Shown here in pieces: positions 19,157 to 27,305 of a stretch of 61,505 nt of DNA (positions are counted from its first letter, which is position 1; each line of letters opens with the position of its first letter). The notes under the pieces are model-generated. The model saw only the letters and a list, made by a program, of their open reading frames with translations. It was not told the origin of the DNA and did not search any database. The DNA is from CAIJXJ01 sp964445115. Lineage in GTDB: Bacteria > Pseudomonadota > Gammaproteobacteria > Burkholderiales > Methylophilaceae. The translations under genes and the position numbers were made by a program. The stretch lies in assembly GCA_964445115.1 (NCBI GenBank), contig CAYUJU010000013.1, forward strand, positions 1 to 61,505, in the 5' to 3' direction.

Positions 19157-19191
19157 CCCCACAAAACTCCACTTTCTCCCACTGCCGCCCA
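19157..19191 (-). promoter_or_regulatory. MraZ operator: four TGGGN-type boxes at 10-bp spacing
   Basis: Read on the minus strand the boxes are TGGGC (19187-19191), TGGGA (19177-19181), TGGAG (19167-19171) and TGGGG (19157-19161), each exactly 10 bp from the next. MraZ of E. coli and of mollicutes is known to bind such TGGGN direct repeats separated by 5 bases upstream of mraZ. The third box is degenerate. The first box overlaps the last base of the -10 element, so bound MraZ should block initiation or early elongation. Confidence 0.85.
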
Positions 19192-19219
19192 CTATAGATA
19201 AAAAAAATGGGCCATGCAA
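19191..19219 (-). promoter_or_regulatory. sigma-70 promoter of the dcw operon
   Basis: On the minus strand a TATAGT -10 (19191-19196; five of six consensus bases) lies 17 bases after a weak -35 TTGCAT (19214-19219). The spacer holds a run of eight T. The promoter abuts the MraZ boxes. Start of transcription would be near 19184, about 100 bases before the mraZ ATG. Confidence 0.6.
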
Positions 19220-19496
19220 GCCCTTTTTTGAGGTTTTTCCTTTTCGACTCAACAACTTAGGCGCTTTTTGCTAGAAAAATTTTATCCTTAAAAATTAGAT
19301 GGTTAGAAAATGATCTGAAAGTGACTTGTTAGATCTATTTTGCATGTCGTTCAATTCGCTCATTCCGCGCAAAACAAGCGGTTTTCCTCCCCCGCGACCC
19401 ATCCAAAATCCCACGCTGATGAACAACAGGTTTACTATCAGATTGCGCGCAGCAAGACGTGCAATCCTGACGACAACATCAATGAGGAGATATAGC
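19220..19496. other. AT-rich divergent region between the dcw promoter and aqpZ
   Basis: No gene is seen in the gap between mraZ and aqpZ. The mraZ-proximal part holds the dcw promoter; the part near aqpZ carries the aqpZ ribosome site GAGGAG, 8 bases before its ATG. An open frame extends upstream of aqpZ from 19326 but its residues do not look like aquaporin. No aqpZ promoter could be assigned with confidence. Confidence 0.4.
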
Positions 19497-20186
<690 letters not shown>

Positions 20187-20191
20187 GTAAA

Positions 20192-20226
20192 ACCGGTCGG
20201 GGCCGGCATCGCCAGCCCTGACCGGT
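20192..20226. terminator. hairpin after aqpZ
   Basis: An inverted repeat with ACCGGTC (20192-20198) and GACCGGT (20220-20226) as outer arms and an imperfect G/C-rich inner stem follows the aqpZ stop by 5 bases. No T-run follows, so it may act as an RNA 3' stabiliser or a weak terminator. Confidence 0.45.
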
Positions 20227-20345
20227 CAGTTCAATGGGCACCAAGCAAGTAAACGAGCGGGATTAAAGTGCCGGACGCACGGCGGCGGCCATCGCCATCA
20301 CCGCGCAACAACACCGTGCTCGCACAGCCGCTTGTTCGCCCCCCC

Positions 20346-20849
20346 CTAGCGCACGGGGTCCGGCGCTACGCTGTCGAAAGGGCGTATCCCCTGTTGTTCC
20401 AGCGTTCGCAGCCCTCGTTCGACCAGCGCCTCGACAGCGATGTTTTCCCACTGCGAGAGCCTGCTCGCGCCATCGGCTTCGGCATACACCTGGGTGCGCG
20501 CCACCACCGGCTGCAACTCGGGGTACTGCTGATAGACCTGCTGCGCAATCTTGTCATCGCCGTGCAGGGCAAGCCGGTAAGCCGCCACCAGCTGACGGAT
20601 ATCCTCGGTGGAATGCACCACCCGGGCAAAGTCCAGCGGCTTCGGTTCGGCATTGACGGACGTGCTGGCGACCGCACCGATGCCTGGCCACAATCCGGCG
20701 CGACCGCGCTCGTCCTGCAGCTCAGCCTTTTGCGCCACCACCGACATGCCACCCTCAGCAAGCCCTTCGACGGCCAGCCGTTCCATCTCCAGCCCAAGCG
20801 CAGCATCCCTCGCAGCCGAATCACGCGTCATCATGACCGGGCGACGCAA
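20346..20849 (-). CDS. unknown protein containing a 34-residue module shared with its neighbour
   Basis: The frame opens with TTG at 20849 (no clear ribosome site); ATGs at 20834 and 20831 are alternatives. The protein, up to 167 residues, has no signal peptide or membrane helix. Its middle (LDFARVVHSTEDIRQLVAAY...) aligns over about 34 residues with the tiny gene just upstream, with roughly a dozen identities including F, V, S-x-E-D, A-Y-R and H-G. The C-terminal half is predicted mostly helical. It lies between aqpZ and rnpB. No known family is recognised. Confidence 0.55.
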   Translation of the reverse strand: MRRPVMMTRDSAARDAALGLEMERLAVEGLAEGGMSVVAQKAELQDERGRAGLWPGIGAVASTSVNAEPKPLDFARVVHSTEDIRQLVAAYRLALHGDDKIAQQVYQQYPELQPVVARTQVYAEADGASRLSQWENIAVEALVERGLRTLEQQGIRPFDSVAPDPVR

Positions 20850-20861
20850 GGCGGGATGTGC

Positions 20862-20969
20862 TTACAGGATGGCCTCAGAGACCTCGGGGGTGCCGTGCAC
20901 CGCATAACGGTAGGCCTGAATGAGGCGGATCACATCCTCTTCGGAATTGACCAACTGATCGAAATTCAT
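20862..20969 (-). CDS. 35-residue peptide gene with the same module
   Basis: The peptide begins MNFDQLVNSEEDVIRLIQAY and continues with RYAVHG; it has a good ribosome site (GGAG 9 bases before the ATG). Its sequence matches the middle of the following protein, which argues that the short frame is real or is the remnant of a duplicated gene. It stops 12 bases before the TTG of that gene, so the two may be co-translated. It is too short to assign to a family. Confidence 0.45.
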   Translation of the reverse strand: MNFDQLVNSEEDVIRLIQAYRYAVHGTPEVSEAIL

Positions 20970-21021
20970 CTTGGAGTGCTCCGGCGTGGCCACCGCCCCG
21001 CAAGGGCGGCAGCATAAGGAA

Positions 21022-21328
21022 ATCAATGAAGCTGGCCGGTAAGCCGGGTTCTGTCGTGGACAGTCATTCCTCTAGGCCTGCAATTGCTCGCAGGCTCAAG
21101 CAACCTACCCGCTGGCAGCGCGAGCCACGCCAATGCCAGCCTATTTGGTCTTGCTCCGGATGGAGGTTACCGCGTTTCACCGTAACTTAATACGCTCGTC
21201 TCTGTGGCCCTATTCCTCGCCTTATACCTTGCGGCTTTCAGCGTACGGCCGTTAGCCGTCATCCTGCTCTGCGGAGCCCGGACTTTCCTCCCCCCATGAA
21301 AATGGGCGGCGACTGTCTGGCCAGCTTC
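21022..21328 (-). ncRNA. rnpB: RNase P RNA, bacterial class A
   Basis: This is the catalytic RNA that matures tRNA 5' ends. Read on the minus strand it begins GAAGCTGGCCAGACAGTCGC, continues with GGGGAGGAAAGTCCGGGCTC (P4 region), has CCGGAGCAAGACCAAATAGG and GGTAGGTTGCTTGAGC, and ends with GAATGACTGTCCACGACAGA before the 3' P1 arm. The first and last segments pair (GAAGCTGG with CCAGCTTC). The length, about 305 nucleotides, is shorter than the E. coli RNA (377). The 3' end is placed to within about 6 bases. Confidence 0.93.
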
Positions 21329-21335
21329 AGGAGGT

Positions 21336-21341
21336 ATTTTA
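21336..21341 (-). promoter_or_regulatory. -10 element of rnpB
   Basis: TAAAAT on the minus strand lies exactly 7 bases before the rnpB 5' end. No convincing -35 hexamer is present at 16-18 bases. The element falls in the short gap between rnpB and the stop codon of the aminotransferase gene. Confidence 0.5.
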
Positions 21342-21349
21342 CCAGTCTT

Positions 21350-22540
21350 TCAATTCTTGAGCATAGCTTCTGCGGCGGCGACGGCCGCCCCGGCGGAGAC
21401 AGCAACGCCCTGTCGCTGAAGCACCGATTCCAGCGCACCCAGGCACGCCAACACGTTGGTAGAGGTGGCACTGTTGCCCATCAAGCCGATCCGGAAAATT
21501 TTGCCCGCCAATTCCCCGAGACCCGCCCCGATCTCGATCCCGTGCAGCGCGAGCATATCGGCCCTGACCTGCGGTTCGCTAACGCCCTCCGGCACCAGCA
21601 CGGCATTCAATTGCGGCAGGCGTGCCGGCGCGTCCACCAGTAAGGCCAACCCCATCGCTTCCAGGCCGGCGACCAGTGCCGCATGGTGGCGGTGATGACG
21701 TGCCCATGCTGCCTCCAGCCCTTCCTCCGCCACCATCCGCAACGATTCGTGCAAGCCATACAGGCCGTTCACTGGCGCCGTGTGGTGATAGGTGCGCTTG
21801 GCCTCGTTCCAGTAGCCCAGCACCAGATTGATATCCATGAACCAGCTTTGCACCGGCGTCTTGCGTGCTTTCAGCTTGGCCACGGCACGCTCGCCGAACG
21901 ACACGGGCGACAGGCCGGGCGGGCAGGACAAGCCTTTCTGGCTGCCCGAATAAATCGCATCGATCTCCCAATCGTCCACTTTCAGGGGGATACAGCCCAG
22001 CGAAGTCACCGCGTCCACGATCACCAGCGCGCCGTGACGATGGGCGATTTCAGTCAAGAGGCGCGCATCGGAGGCCACGCCCGTCGATGTTTCGGCGTGC
22101 ACAAAGGCGAGGATCCTGGCATCCGGGTGCGACCTGAACGCCTCCTCCACCTTGATCGGGTCTACCGGTTTTCCCCAGGCATCCTCCACCAACACCAGTT
22201 CGCCGCGGCAGCGTTTTACGTTCTCGGCCATGCGGCGACCGAACACCCCATTGGCGCAGACGATGACCTTGTCACCCGGCTCCACCAGATTGACGAAGCA
22301 GGTTTCCATCCCCACCGAACCGGGCGCCGACACCGGGAAGGTCAGCGCGTTCTCGGTCTGGAAGGCATAGCGGAGCAGCGCCTTCAGTTCGTCCATCATG
22401 GCGCCGAAGGCCGGATCGAGATGCCCGACCGTAGGCCGCGCCATCGCCTCCAGCACGCGCGGATGCACGTCCTATGGACCTGGGCCGAGAAGAATGCGTC
22501 GAGGGGGCTGGAATGCGAGGAAACTGGGAGCTGACATCAT
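21350..22540 (-). pseudogene. class V serine/alanine--glyoxylate aminotransferase interrupted by an amber codon
   Basis: The family is PLP-dependent aminotransferases that turn glyoxylate into glycine using serine or alanine. From the ATG at 22540 the frame reads MMSAPSFLAFQPPRRILLGP, then GP, then TAG (22472-22474), then DVHPRVLEAMARPTVGHLDP. Homologues have serine after GPGP (GPGPS.V.PRV), so the amber looks like a one-base change from TCG. Everything after it is intact: HAETSTGV, IVDAVTSLGCIPL, SGSQKGLSCPPG with the PLP lysine, and a normal C terminus. Translation could restart at GTG 22468 (372 residues), losing the N-terminal substrate loop. A sequencing error is also possible. Confidence 0.75.
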
Positions 22541-22554
22541 GGCATCACCGTGGT

Positions 22555-24501
22555 TTACAGGTTGATCTTGAGTTGTTTGATACGTCGATAAAGGGTCGCA
22601 CGCCCGATACCGAGCTCGCGGGCCGCCTCGGTCATGTTACCGCCGTGCAGTCGGATCGCCTCGCGAATCCGGCCCGCCTCCTGACTCGAGGCGGAACGTA
22701 CTGCACGGACCGAAGAGGCGTAATCCGGCAAGCCGGATTTGCCAAGTTCTTCCATGAAATCCTCAGGCAAGTGCCGCAGCTCGATTAACGGGGCATCCTC
22801 CGCAAATGCCAGTGCCGCACGCAGCACGTTGCGCAACTGGCGCACATTGCCGCGCCAGGGGTGTCGGCGCAGCAAGGCCAGCGTCTCCGCATCCGGCGTC
22901 ACAGGATGCCCCGCCTCTTCTTCCAATATCCGCGCCACCAGCAACGACAGGTCGCTACGCTGCCTGAGCGCAGGCAGCGTCACACGCAGACCGTTGAGGC
23001 GGTAGTAGAGGTCCTCCCGGAACAAGCCTTGCTCGACGCGATCAAGTAACTTGCGATTGGTGGCGGACACCAACGCAAAATCCACCGGCGTGCCCTTCGC
23101 GCCCCCAAGCGGGACGATCTCCTTTTCCTGCAGCACGCGTAGCAATCTGGCCTGCAGGGCAATCGGCATTTCACCGATTTCGTCCAGAAACAACGTGCCG
23201 CCGTTGGCCCGCAAAATCCGCCCCGGCACCCCATTGCGGCGGGCGCCGGTAAAGGCGCCTTCCTCGTAGCCGAACAGTTCGGCTTCGATCAGACCTTCAG
23301 GGATGGAAGCGCAGTTGATGGCGACAAATTGCCCTTTGCGACCAGACGACTCATGGATCGCTCGGGCCAGCAACTCCTTGCCGGTCCCCGTCTCGCCTTC
23401 GACCAGGATGGGAATATCGCGCCGCAACACCTTACGGACGCGGTCGATCGCGAGCCGCAGTTGCGGATCGCCGGAATCGAGTTGATCGAGCAGAGAGGCC
23501 GCTTCCGCCACGGGTTCCGGCACCCCGCCGGCGGCCGGGCGCCCGTCTTCGTCGCGGGGACCACGCCCCTGCATGGGGACCGCCAAGGGCAGACCGCTCT
23601 CCACACGCGCATACAACTGGCGCCCCAGCGTAGTTTTGAGCGGGACGCTCACACTGCGCCGCGCGTTGCTGAGCACGCCGGACAACGAGCCATCGAACAG
23701 ATCGTCGAAGGCCTGACCGACCGCCACATGCTTCAGCCCGAGCTGCACCCCGCCATTACGGTTGATCGCGACCATGCGCCCCTCGGGGGAGAACACTGCG
23801 ATCCCCTCCCACAGCGTGCCGATGAATTCCGGCCGCGCGTGAAAATGCAGGGTAATGTCCCGCGTGAATTCCCCGGCGAACAGCCGGTTCTCGATCATCT
23901 GCGCCGACATGCGCACCAGCGCCATGGTATGCGCCTGCTGCCGCCGCGAATCGCCGGAGACATCCAGTACGCCGATGGTCTGGCCGTAAGGGTCCATGAT
24001 GGGGGCGGCAGAACAATTCAGGAAGGCATTCTGGCTATAGTAGTGCTCCGCCCCCATGACCAGCACCGGCGCCTGCTCCACCAGCGCCGTCCCGATGGCG
24101 TTGGTACCGGTATTTTCCTCACTCCATGACACCCCGGGCTGAAGCGCGACTTGTTGCGCCTTGCTGATGAAATCAGCATCCCCCAGCGCATGCAGGATCG
24201 TGCCTTGCGCATCGGTGAGAATCACCATGCTCTGCGTCCCCTGCGTCTGTAGCTGCAGGTTTTCCATTTCCGGCCGCGCCCGCTGCAACAGCCGTGCGTT
24301 TTTTTCGCGGATTTCGTCTAGTTCGCGCTGGGTCAGGGGCGCGAGTTGGAGATCCAACTCCAGCGGCTGCCCCGTGCTGACACAGCGCGACCAAGAGCGC
24401 TCGATCGGCTCGGGCAACACCCCTTCGGGCACCACACCGTGGTCCAGCAACTGCGCACGCGCCGCTTTCAGTCGATTCAGGTGGGAAGAGATACGTGACA
24501 T
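22555..24501 (-). CDS. acoR: AcoR-type sigma-54-dependent activator
   Basis: This cytoplasmic enhancer-binding protein should drive the divergent aldehyde dehydrogenase operon. The N-terminal 300 residues hold a GAF-type sensor (MVILTDAQGTILHALGDAD, TGTNAIGTALVE). The AAA+ domain has Walker A GETGTGKE (369-376), the sigma-54 contact loop GAFTGA (415-420) and Walker B GGTLFLDEIGEM. The C terminus carries a Fis-type helix-turn-helix (MTEAARELGIGRATLYRRIK). The length of 648 residues fits AcoR. TTGTCTCA boxes begin 8 bases upstream of its ATG, so autoregulation is likely. The inducing molecule cannot be told from sequence. Confidence 0.92.
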   Translation of the reverse strand: MSRISSHLNRLKAARAQLLDHGVVPEGVLPEPIERSWSRCVSTGQPLELDLQLAPLTQRELDEIREKNARLLQRARPEMENLQLQTQGTQSMVILTDAQGTILHALGDADFISKAQQVALQPGVSWSEENTGTNAIGTALVEQAPVLVMGAEHYYSQNAFLNCSAAPIMDPYGQTIGVLDVSGDSRRQQAHTMALVRMSAQMIENRLFAGEFTRDITLHFHARPEFIGTLWEGIAVFSPEGRMVAINRNGGVQLGLKHVAVGQAFDDLFDGSLSGVLSNARRSVSVPLKTTLGRQLYARVESGLPLAVPMQGRGPRDEDGRPAAGGVPEPVAEAASLLDQLDSGDPQLRLAIDRVRKVLRRDIPILVEGETGTGKELLARAIHESSGRKGQFVAINCASIPEGLIEAELFGYEEGAFTGARRNGVPGRILRANGGTLFLDEIGEMPIALQARLLRVLQEKEIVPLGGAKGTPVDFALVSATNRKLLDRVEQGLFREDLYYRLNGLRVTLPALRQRSDLSLLVARILEEEAGHPVTPDAETLALLRRHPWRGNVRQLRNVLRAALAFAEDAPLIELRHLPEDFMEELGKSGLPDYASSVRAVRSASSQEAGRIREAIRLHGGNMTEAARELGIGRATLYRRIKQLKINL

Positions 24502-24508
24502 AACACCA

Positions 24509-24550
24509 TTGTCTCATTTTGTCTCAAATAAGGTTGAGACAATTGTCTCA
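24509..24550. promoter_or_regulatory. cluster of TTGTCTCA boxes, probable activator binding sites
   Basis: TTGTCTCA occurs at 24509-24516, 24519-24526 and 24543-24550, and inverted (TGAGACAA) at 24535-24542. The last two make a perfect 16-bp palindrome (24535-24550); the second and the inverted copy form TTGTCTCAA-N6-TTGAGACAA (24519-24542). Dyads of this kind are expected for a dimeric Fis-type protein. They lie about 85-125 bp upstream of the sigma-54 promoter, the usual enhancer distance. Confidence 0.75.
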
Positions 24551-24604
24551 GTTTGAGAAAACACGTCAATAGAACAAGTTAAAAAAATTTAGAAAATGCC
24601 TATA

Positions 24605-24617
24605 AATCATAAAATTA
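24605..24617 (+). promoter_or_regulatory. IHF-like site
   Basis: AATCATAAAATTA matches the IHF consensus WATCAANNNNTTR at all but one position and lies in an AT-rich stretch between the enhancer boxes and the sigma-54 promoter. DNA bending there would bring the bound activator to the polymerase. Such sites also arise by chance in AT-rich DNA. Confidence 0.5.
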
Positions 24618-24634
24618 AATGCAAAAACGAAAAC

Positions 24635-24650
24635 AGGCACGCTTTCTGCT
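24635..24650 (+). promoter_or_regulatory. sigma-54 promoter of the ALDH operon
   Basis: AGGCACGCTTTCTGCT has the invariant GG (24636-24637) and GC (24648-24649) exactly 10 bases apart and agrees with the -24/-12 consensus TGGCACG-N4-TTGCT at nearly all positions. Transcription would start near 24661, about 105 bases before the ALDH start codon. Confidence 0.8.
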
Positions 24651-24765
24651 AACTGTTTCTTGCTTCAGTTGCCGCACGACCGGCAAGCTAAAAAGTTCGG
24701 GATTACACCAACATTACTACAGGGACGCATCATCCCTTTTTTAGACTAGGATCAGAGGAGTCACC

Positions 24766-26286
24766 ATGATTTACGCTTTCCCAGGCCAATCTGGCGCCAA
24801 GGTTCAATACAAGTCCAAGTACGACAACTTCATCGGCGGCAAGTGGGTCGCCCCAGTCAAGGGCGAATACTTTGACGTGCTCACCCCAGTCACCGGCAAG
24901 GTCTACACCAAGGCCGCACGCTCCAGCGCTGAAGACGTAGAACTGGCACTGGATGCCGCCCACGCCGCGGCTGACAAGTGGGGCAAGACCCCGGTCGGCG
25001 AGCGTGCCAACATCCTGCTGAAAATTGCAGACCGTCTGGAAGCCAACCTCGAAGTCCTGGCCTACGCTGAAACCGTAGACAACGGCAAACCGATCCGTGA
25101 AACCCTGAATGCCGACGTTCCGCTGAGCATCGACCACTTCCGCTACTTCGCCGGCTGCCTGCGCTCGCAAGAAGGCTCCCTGAGCGAACTGGACGAGAAC
25201 ACCGTCGCCTACCACTTCCACGAACCGCTGGGCGTCGTGGGCCAGATCATTCCCTGGAACTTCCCGCTGCTGATGGCCGCATGGAAGCTGGCGCCCGCCA
25301 TCGGCGCCGGTAACTGCGTCGTACTGAAGCCAGCCGAATCCACCCCGATCAGCATCCTGGTGCTGGCCGAACTGATCGCCGACATCCTGCCGCCCGGCGT
25401 GCTCAACATCGTCAACGGTTATGGCCGCGAAGTCGGCATGCCGCTGGCCACCAGCACCCGCATCGCCAAGATCGCGTTCACCGGCTCCACCGCCACCGGC
25501 CGCATCATCGCGCAAGCCGCAGCCAACAGCCTGATCCCGGCCACGCTGGAACTGGGTGGCAAGTCTCCCAACGTGTTCTTCGAAGATATTGCACAAGAAG
25601 ACGACGACTTCTTCGATAAGGCCGTCGAAGGTCTGGTGCTGTTTGCCTTCAATCAGGGCGAAGTGTGTACCTGCCCGTCCCGCGCCCTGATTCAGGAATC
25701 CGTGTACGACAAGTTCATGGAGCGCGTGCTGCCGCGCGTGGCTGCCATCAAGCAAGGCAACCCGCTGGACACCGACACCATGATCGGCGCACAGGCTTCC
25801 GACCTGCAAATGACCAAGATCCAGGAATACCTGGGCATCGGCAAGCAGGAAGGCGCGCAAGTGCTGGCCGGCGGCGCACGCGCCGAACTGGGCGGTGACC
25901 TGGCAGGTGGCTATTACATCCAGCCGACCCTGTTCAAGGGCCACAACAAGATGCGCATCTTCCAGGAAGAGATCTTCGGGCCGGTGCTCGCAGTGACCAC
26001 CTTCAAGGATGAAGCCGAAGCACTGGCCATCGCCAACGACACCGTGTACGGCCTGGGTGCCGGCGTGTGGAGCCGCGACGGCGCACGCGCCTACCGCATG
26101 GGCCGTGGCATCAAGGCCGGTCGCGTATGGACCAACTGCTATCACGCCTACCCGGCACACGCAGCGTTCGGTGGCTACAAGGAATCCGGCATCGGCCGCG
26201 AAACCCACAAGATGATGCTGGACCACTACCAACAGACCAAGAACCTGCTGGTGAGCTACAGCCCGAAGAAGCTGGGCTTCTTCTAA
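24766..26286 (+). CDS. NAD-dependent aldehyde dehydrogenase, AldB/ExaC/AcoD type
   Basis: This cytoplasmic enzyme oxidises a short aldehyde (acetaldehyde in characterised relatives) to the acid. The cofactor region IIPWNFPLLMAAWKLAPAIG, TGSTATGR, the catalytic glutamate in LELGG (E262) and the catalytic cysteine in NQGEVCTCPSR (C301) are present. The length is 506 residues. A clear ribosome site (AGAGGAG) precedes the ATG. It sits behind a sigma-54 promoter and its presumed regulator, and before a DUF779 gene, the same arrangement as alcohol/acetoin-induced acetaldehyde dehydrogenases. In a methylotroph formaldehyde or ethanol metabolism are both possible; the substrate is not determined. Confidence 0.93.
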   Translation: MIYAFPGQSGAKVQYKSKYDNFIGGKWVAPVKGEYFDVLTPVTGKVYTKAARSSAEDVELALDAAHAAADKWGKTPVGERANILLKIADRLEANLEVLAYAETVDNGKPIRETLNADVPLSIDHFRYFAGCLRSQEGSLSELDENTVAYHFHEPLGVVGQIIPWNFPLLMAAWKLAPAIGAGNCVVLKPAESTPISILVLAELIADILPPGVLNIVNGYGREVGMPLATSTRIAKIAFTGSTATGRIIAQAAANSLIPATLELGGKSPNVFFEDIAQEDDDFFDKAVEGLVLFAFNQGEVCTCPSRALIQESVYDKFMERVLPRVAAIKQGNPLDTDTMIGAQASDLQMTKIQEYLGIGKQEGAQVLAGGARAELGGDLAGGYYIQPTLFKGHNKMRIFQEEIFGPVLAVTTFKDEAEALAIANDTVYGLGAGVWSRDGARAYRMGRGIKAGRVWTNCYHAYPAHAAFGGYKESGIGRETHKMMLDHYQQTKNLLVSYSPKKLGFF

Positions 26287-26314
26287 GTAGCGGTTGGCAA
26301 CCTGACGAGAAGGC

Positions 26315-26695
26315 ATGATGGCCAGCCGCGTTTCCGCCACCCCCGCAGCGCTCGACCTGGTCGACCTGCTGGTGAAGAAGCACGGCCCCGTCATGTTCTT
26401 CCAGTCCGGCGGCTGCTGTGAAAACAGCGCCCCGCTGTGCTACCCCCAGGGCGAGTTCAAACTGAGCCCGCACGATGTCTACCTGGGAGAAGTCGGCGGC
26501 GCGCCCTACCACATGAGCCACCGTGATTTTGAATTCTGGCAGAACTCCCATCTCATCGTGGACGTGGTCAACGGTACCAGCGGTACATTTGCGCTGGACG
26601 GACCCGAAGGCAAAACCTTCGTCTGCCGCTCGCGCCTGCTGACGGACGAAGAACTGGCGGAACTCGCCAGGCAGGAATCGTCACAGACGCAATGA
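26315..26695 (+). CDS. DUF779 family protein
   Basis: This small cytoplasmic protein (126 residues) follows the aldehyde dehydrogenase by 28 bases. DUF779 proteins regularly accompany NAD-dependent aldehyde or alcohol dehydrogenases; their function is unknown. The cysteine-rich segment QSGGCCENSAPLCYP (about residues 29-43) is the conserved core and could bind a metal or protect a thiol. The first ATG has AAGG only one base away, so the next ATG (26318) may be the true start. The operon ends 50 bases later at a strong terminator. Confidence 0.85.
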   Translation: MMASRVSATPAALDLVDLLVKKHGPVMFFQSGGCCENSAPLCYPQGEFKLSPHDVYLGEVGGAPYHMSHRDFEFWQNSHLIVDVVNGTSGTFALDGPEGKTFVCRSRLLTDEELAELARQESSQTQ

Positions 26696-26745
26696 ATTTT
26701 GAGCCGTTCGGCTCGATCCCCCTCCTCTTCCTCTGAGAGAGCTTT

Positions 26746-26773
26746 CCGGCGACGCAAGTCGCCGGCTTTTTTT
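26746..26773 (+). terminator. intrinsic terminator of the ALDH-DUF779 operon
   Basis: Stem CCGGCGAC / GTCGCCGG with a GCAA tetraloop is followed by C and seven T. A second small hairpin, GAGCC-gttc-GGCTC, lies upstream at 26701-26714. Confidence 0.9.
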
Positions 26774-26902
26774 GTACTCTTCATGCCGCATCAACACCCA
26801 GGATTGACACTCGCTGACTTTTGTCTCAATGTCCGATTAATGAAAATAAATTCTGTTTCAAATCAATTTTTATTTACGATGGATATTTCACTTTAGGGCC
26901 CC

Positions 26903-27247
26903 ATGCGCCTACAACCCCAAGCTATTAAAAAGCGCCTTTCCGTCTCAGAGCGTATCGGCCGTTTCTTTTCTGGCATCGCTGATTTCAGCGTCGCTCTTGA
27001 GGCCATAGGTGTCGTGTTTTCGTTGCTAATTGGGCTTGGCGTTTTGGGGTTCGTTGGCTTTTCTTGGCTATCGCATTTCTTACAATCCGGCCATTTCTTA
27101 CTTGCTGGCTTAGTCGCGCTGGTTCTTATCCCCATCTCTCTCGCTGCATTCGCTCGTTCTTATACAGCTATCGCCGTTCTTCTGGGGGCGGCTGCAATTT
27201 GTGGGGTAGCATTTTTGTCAGGGGCGGGAAATCTGCTTCTACCCTAA
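26903..27247 (+). CDS. unrecognised small membrane protein with atypical composition
   Basis: The protein has 114 residues with three hydrophobic helices (about residues 35-56, 63-84 and 89-108) after a basic amphipathic start (IKKRLSVSERIGRFF). No family is recognised. Codons end in T much more often than in neighbouring genes and the upstream 130 bases are AT-rich, which suggests later acquisition. A TTGACA hexamer at 26803-26808 might belong to its promoter but no good -10 follows. The ribosome site is weak. Confidence 0.5.
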   Translation: MRLQPQAIKKRLSVSERIGRFFSGIADFSVALEAIGVVFSLLIGLGVLGFVGFSWLSHFLQSGHFLLAGLVALVLIPISLAAFARSYTAIAVLLGAAAICGVAFLSGAGNLLLP

Positions 27248-27305
27248 CCCCTCAATAAAGCGAGACTGGCAAAAACACGCATCTTTTATAAACGCTCAGA
27301 AACCC

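Noticed and set aside
24730..26394. 554-codon open frame on the minus strand opposite the aldehyde dehydrogenase
   Set aside because: It mirrors a G/C-rich coding frame, has low-complexity His/Gly/Val content and no domain. It is an antisense shadow.
26821..26829. Single TTGTCTCAA upstream of the small membrane protein gene
   Set aside because: Same word as the boxes before the aldehyde dehydrogenase, but single, without a dyad and without a sigma-54 promoter; probably chance.
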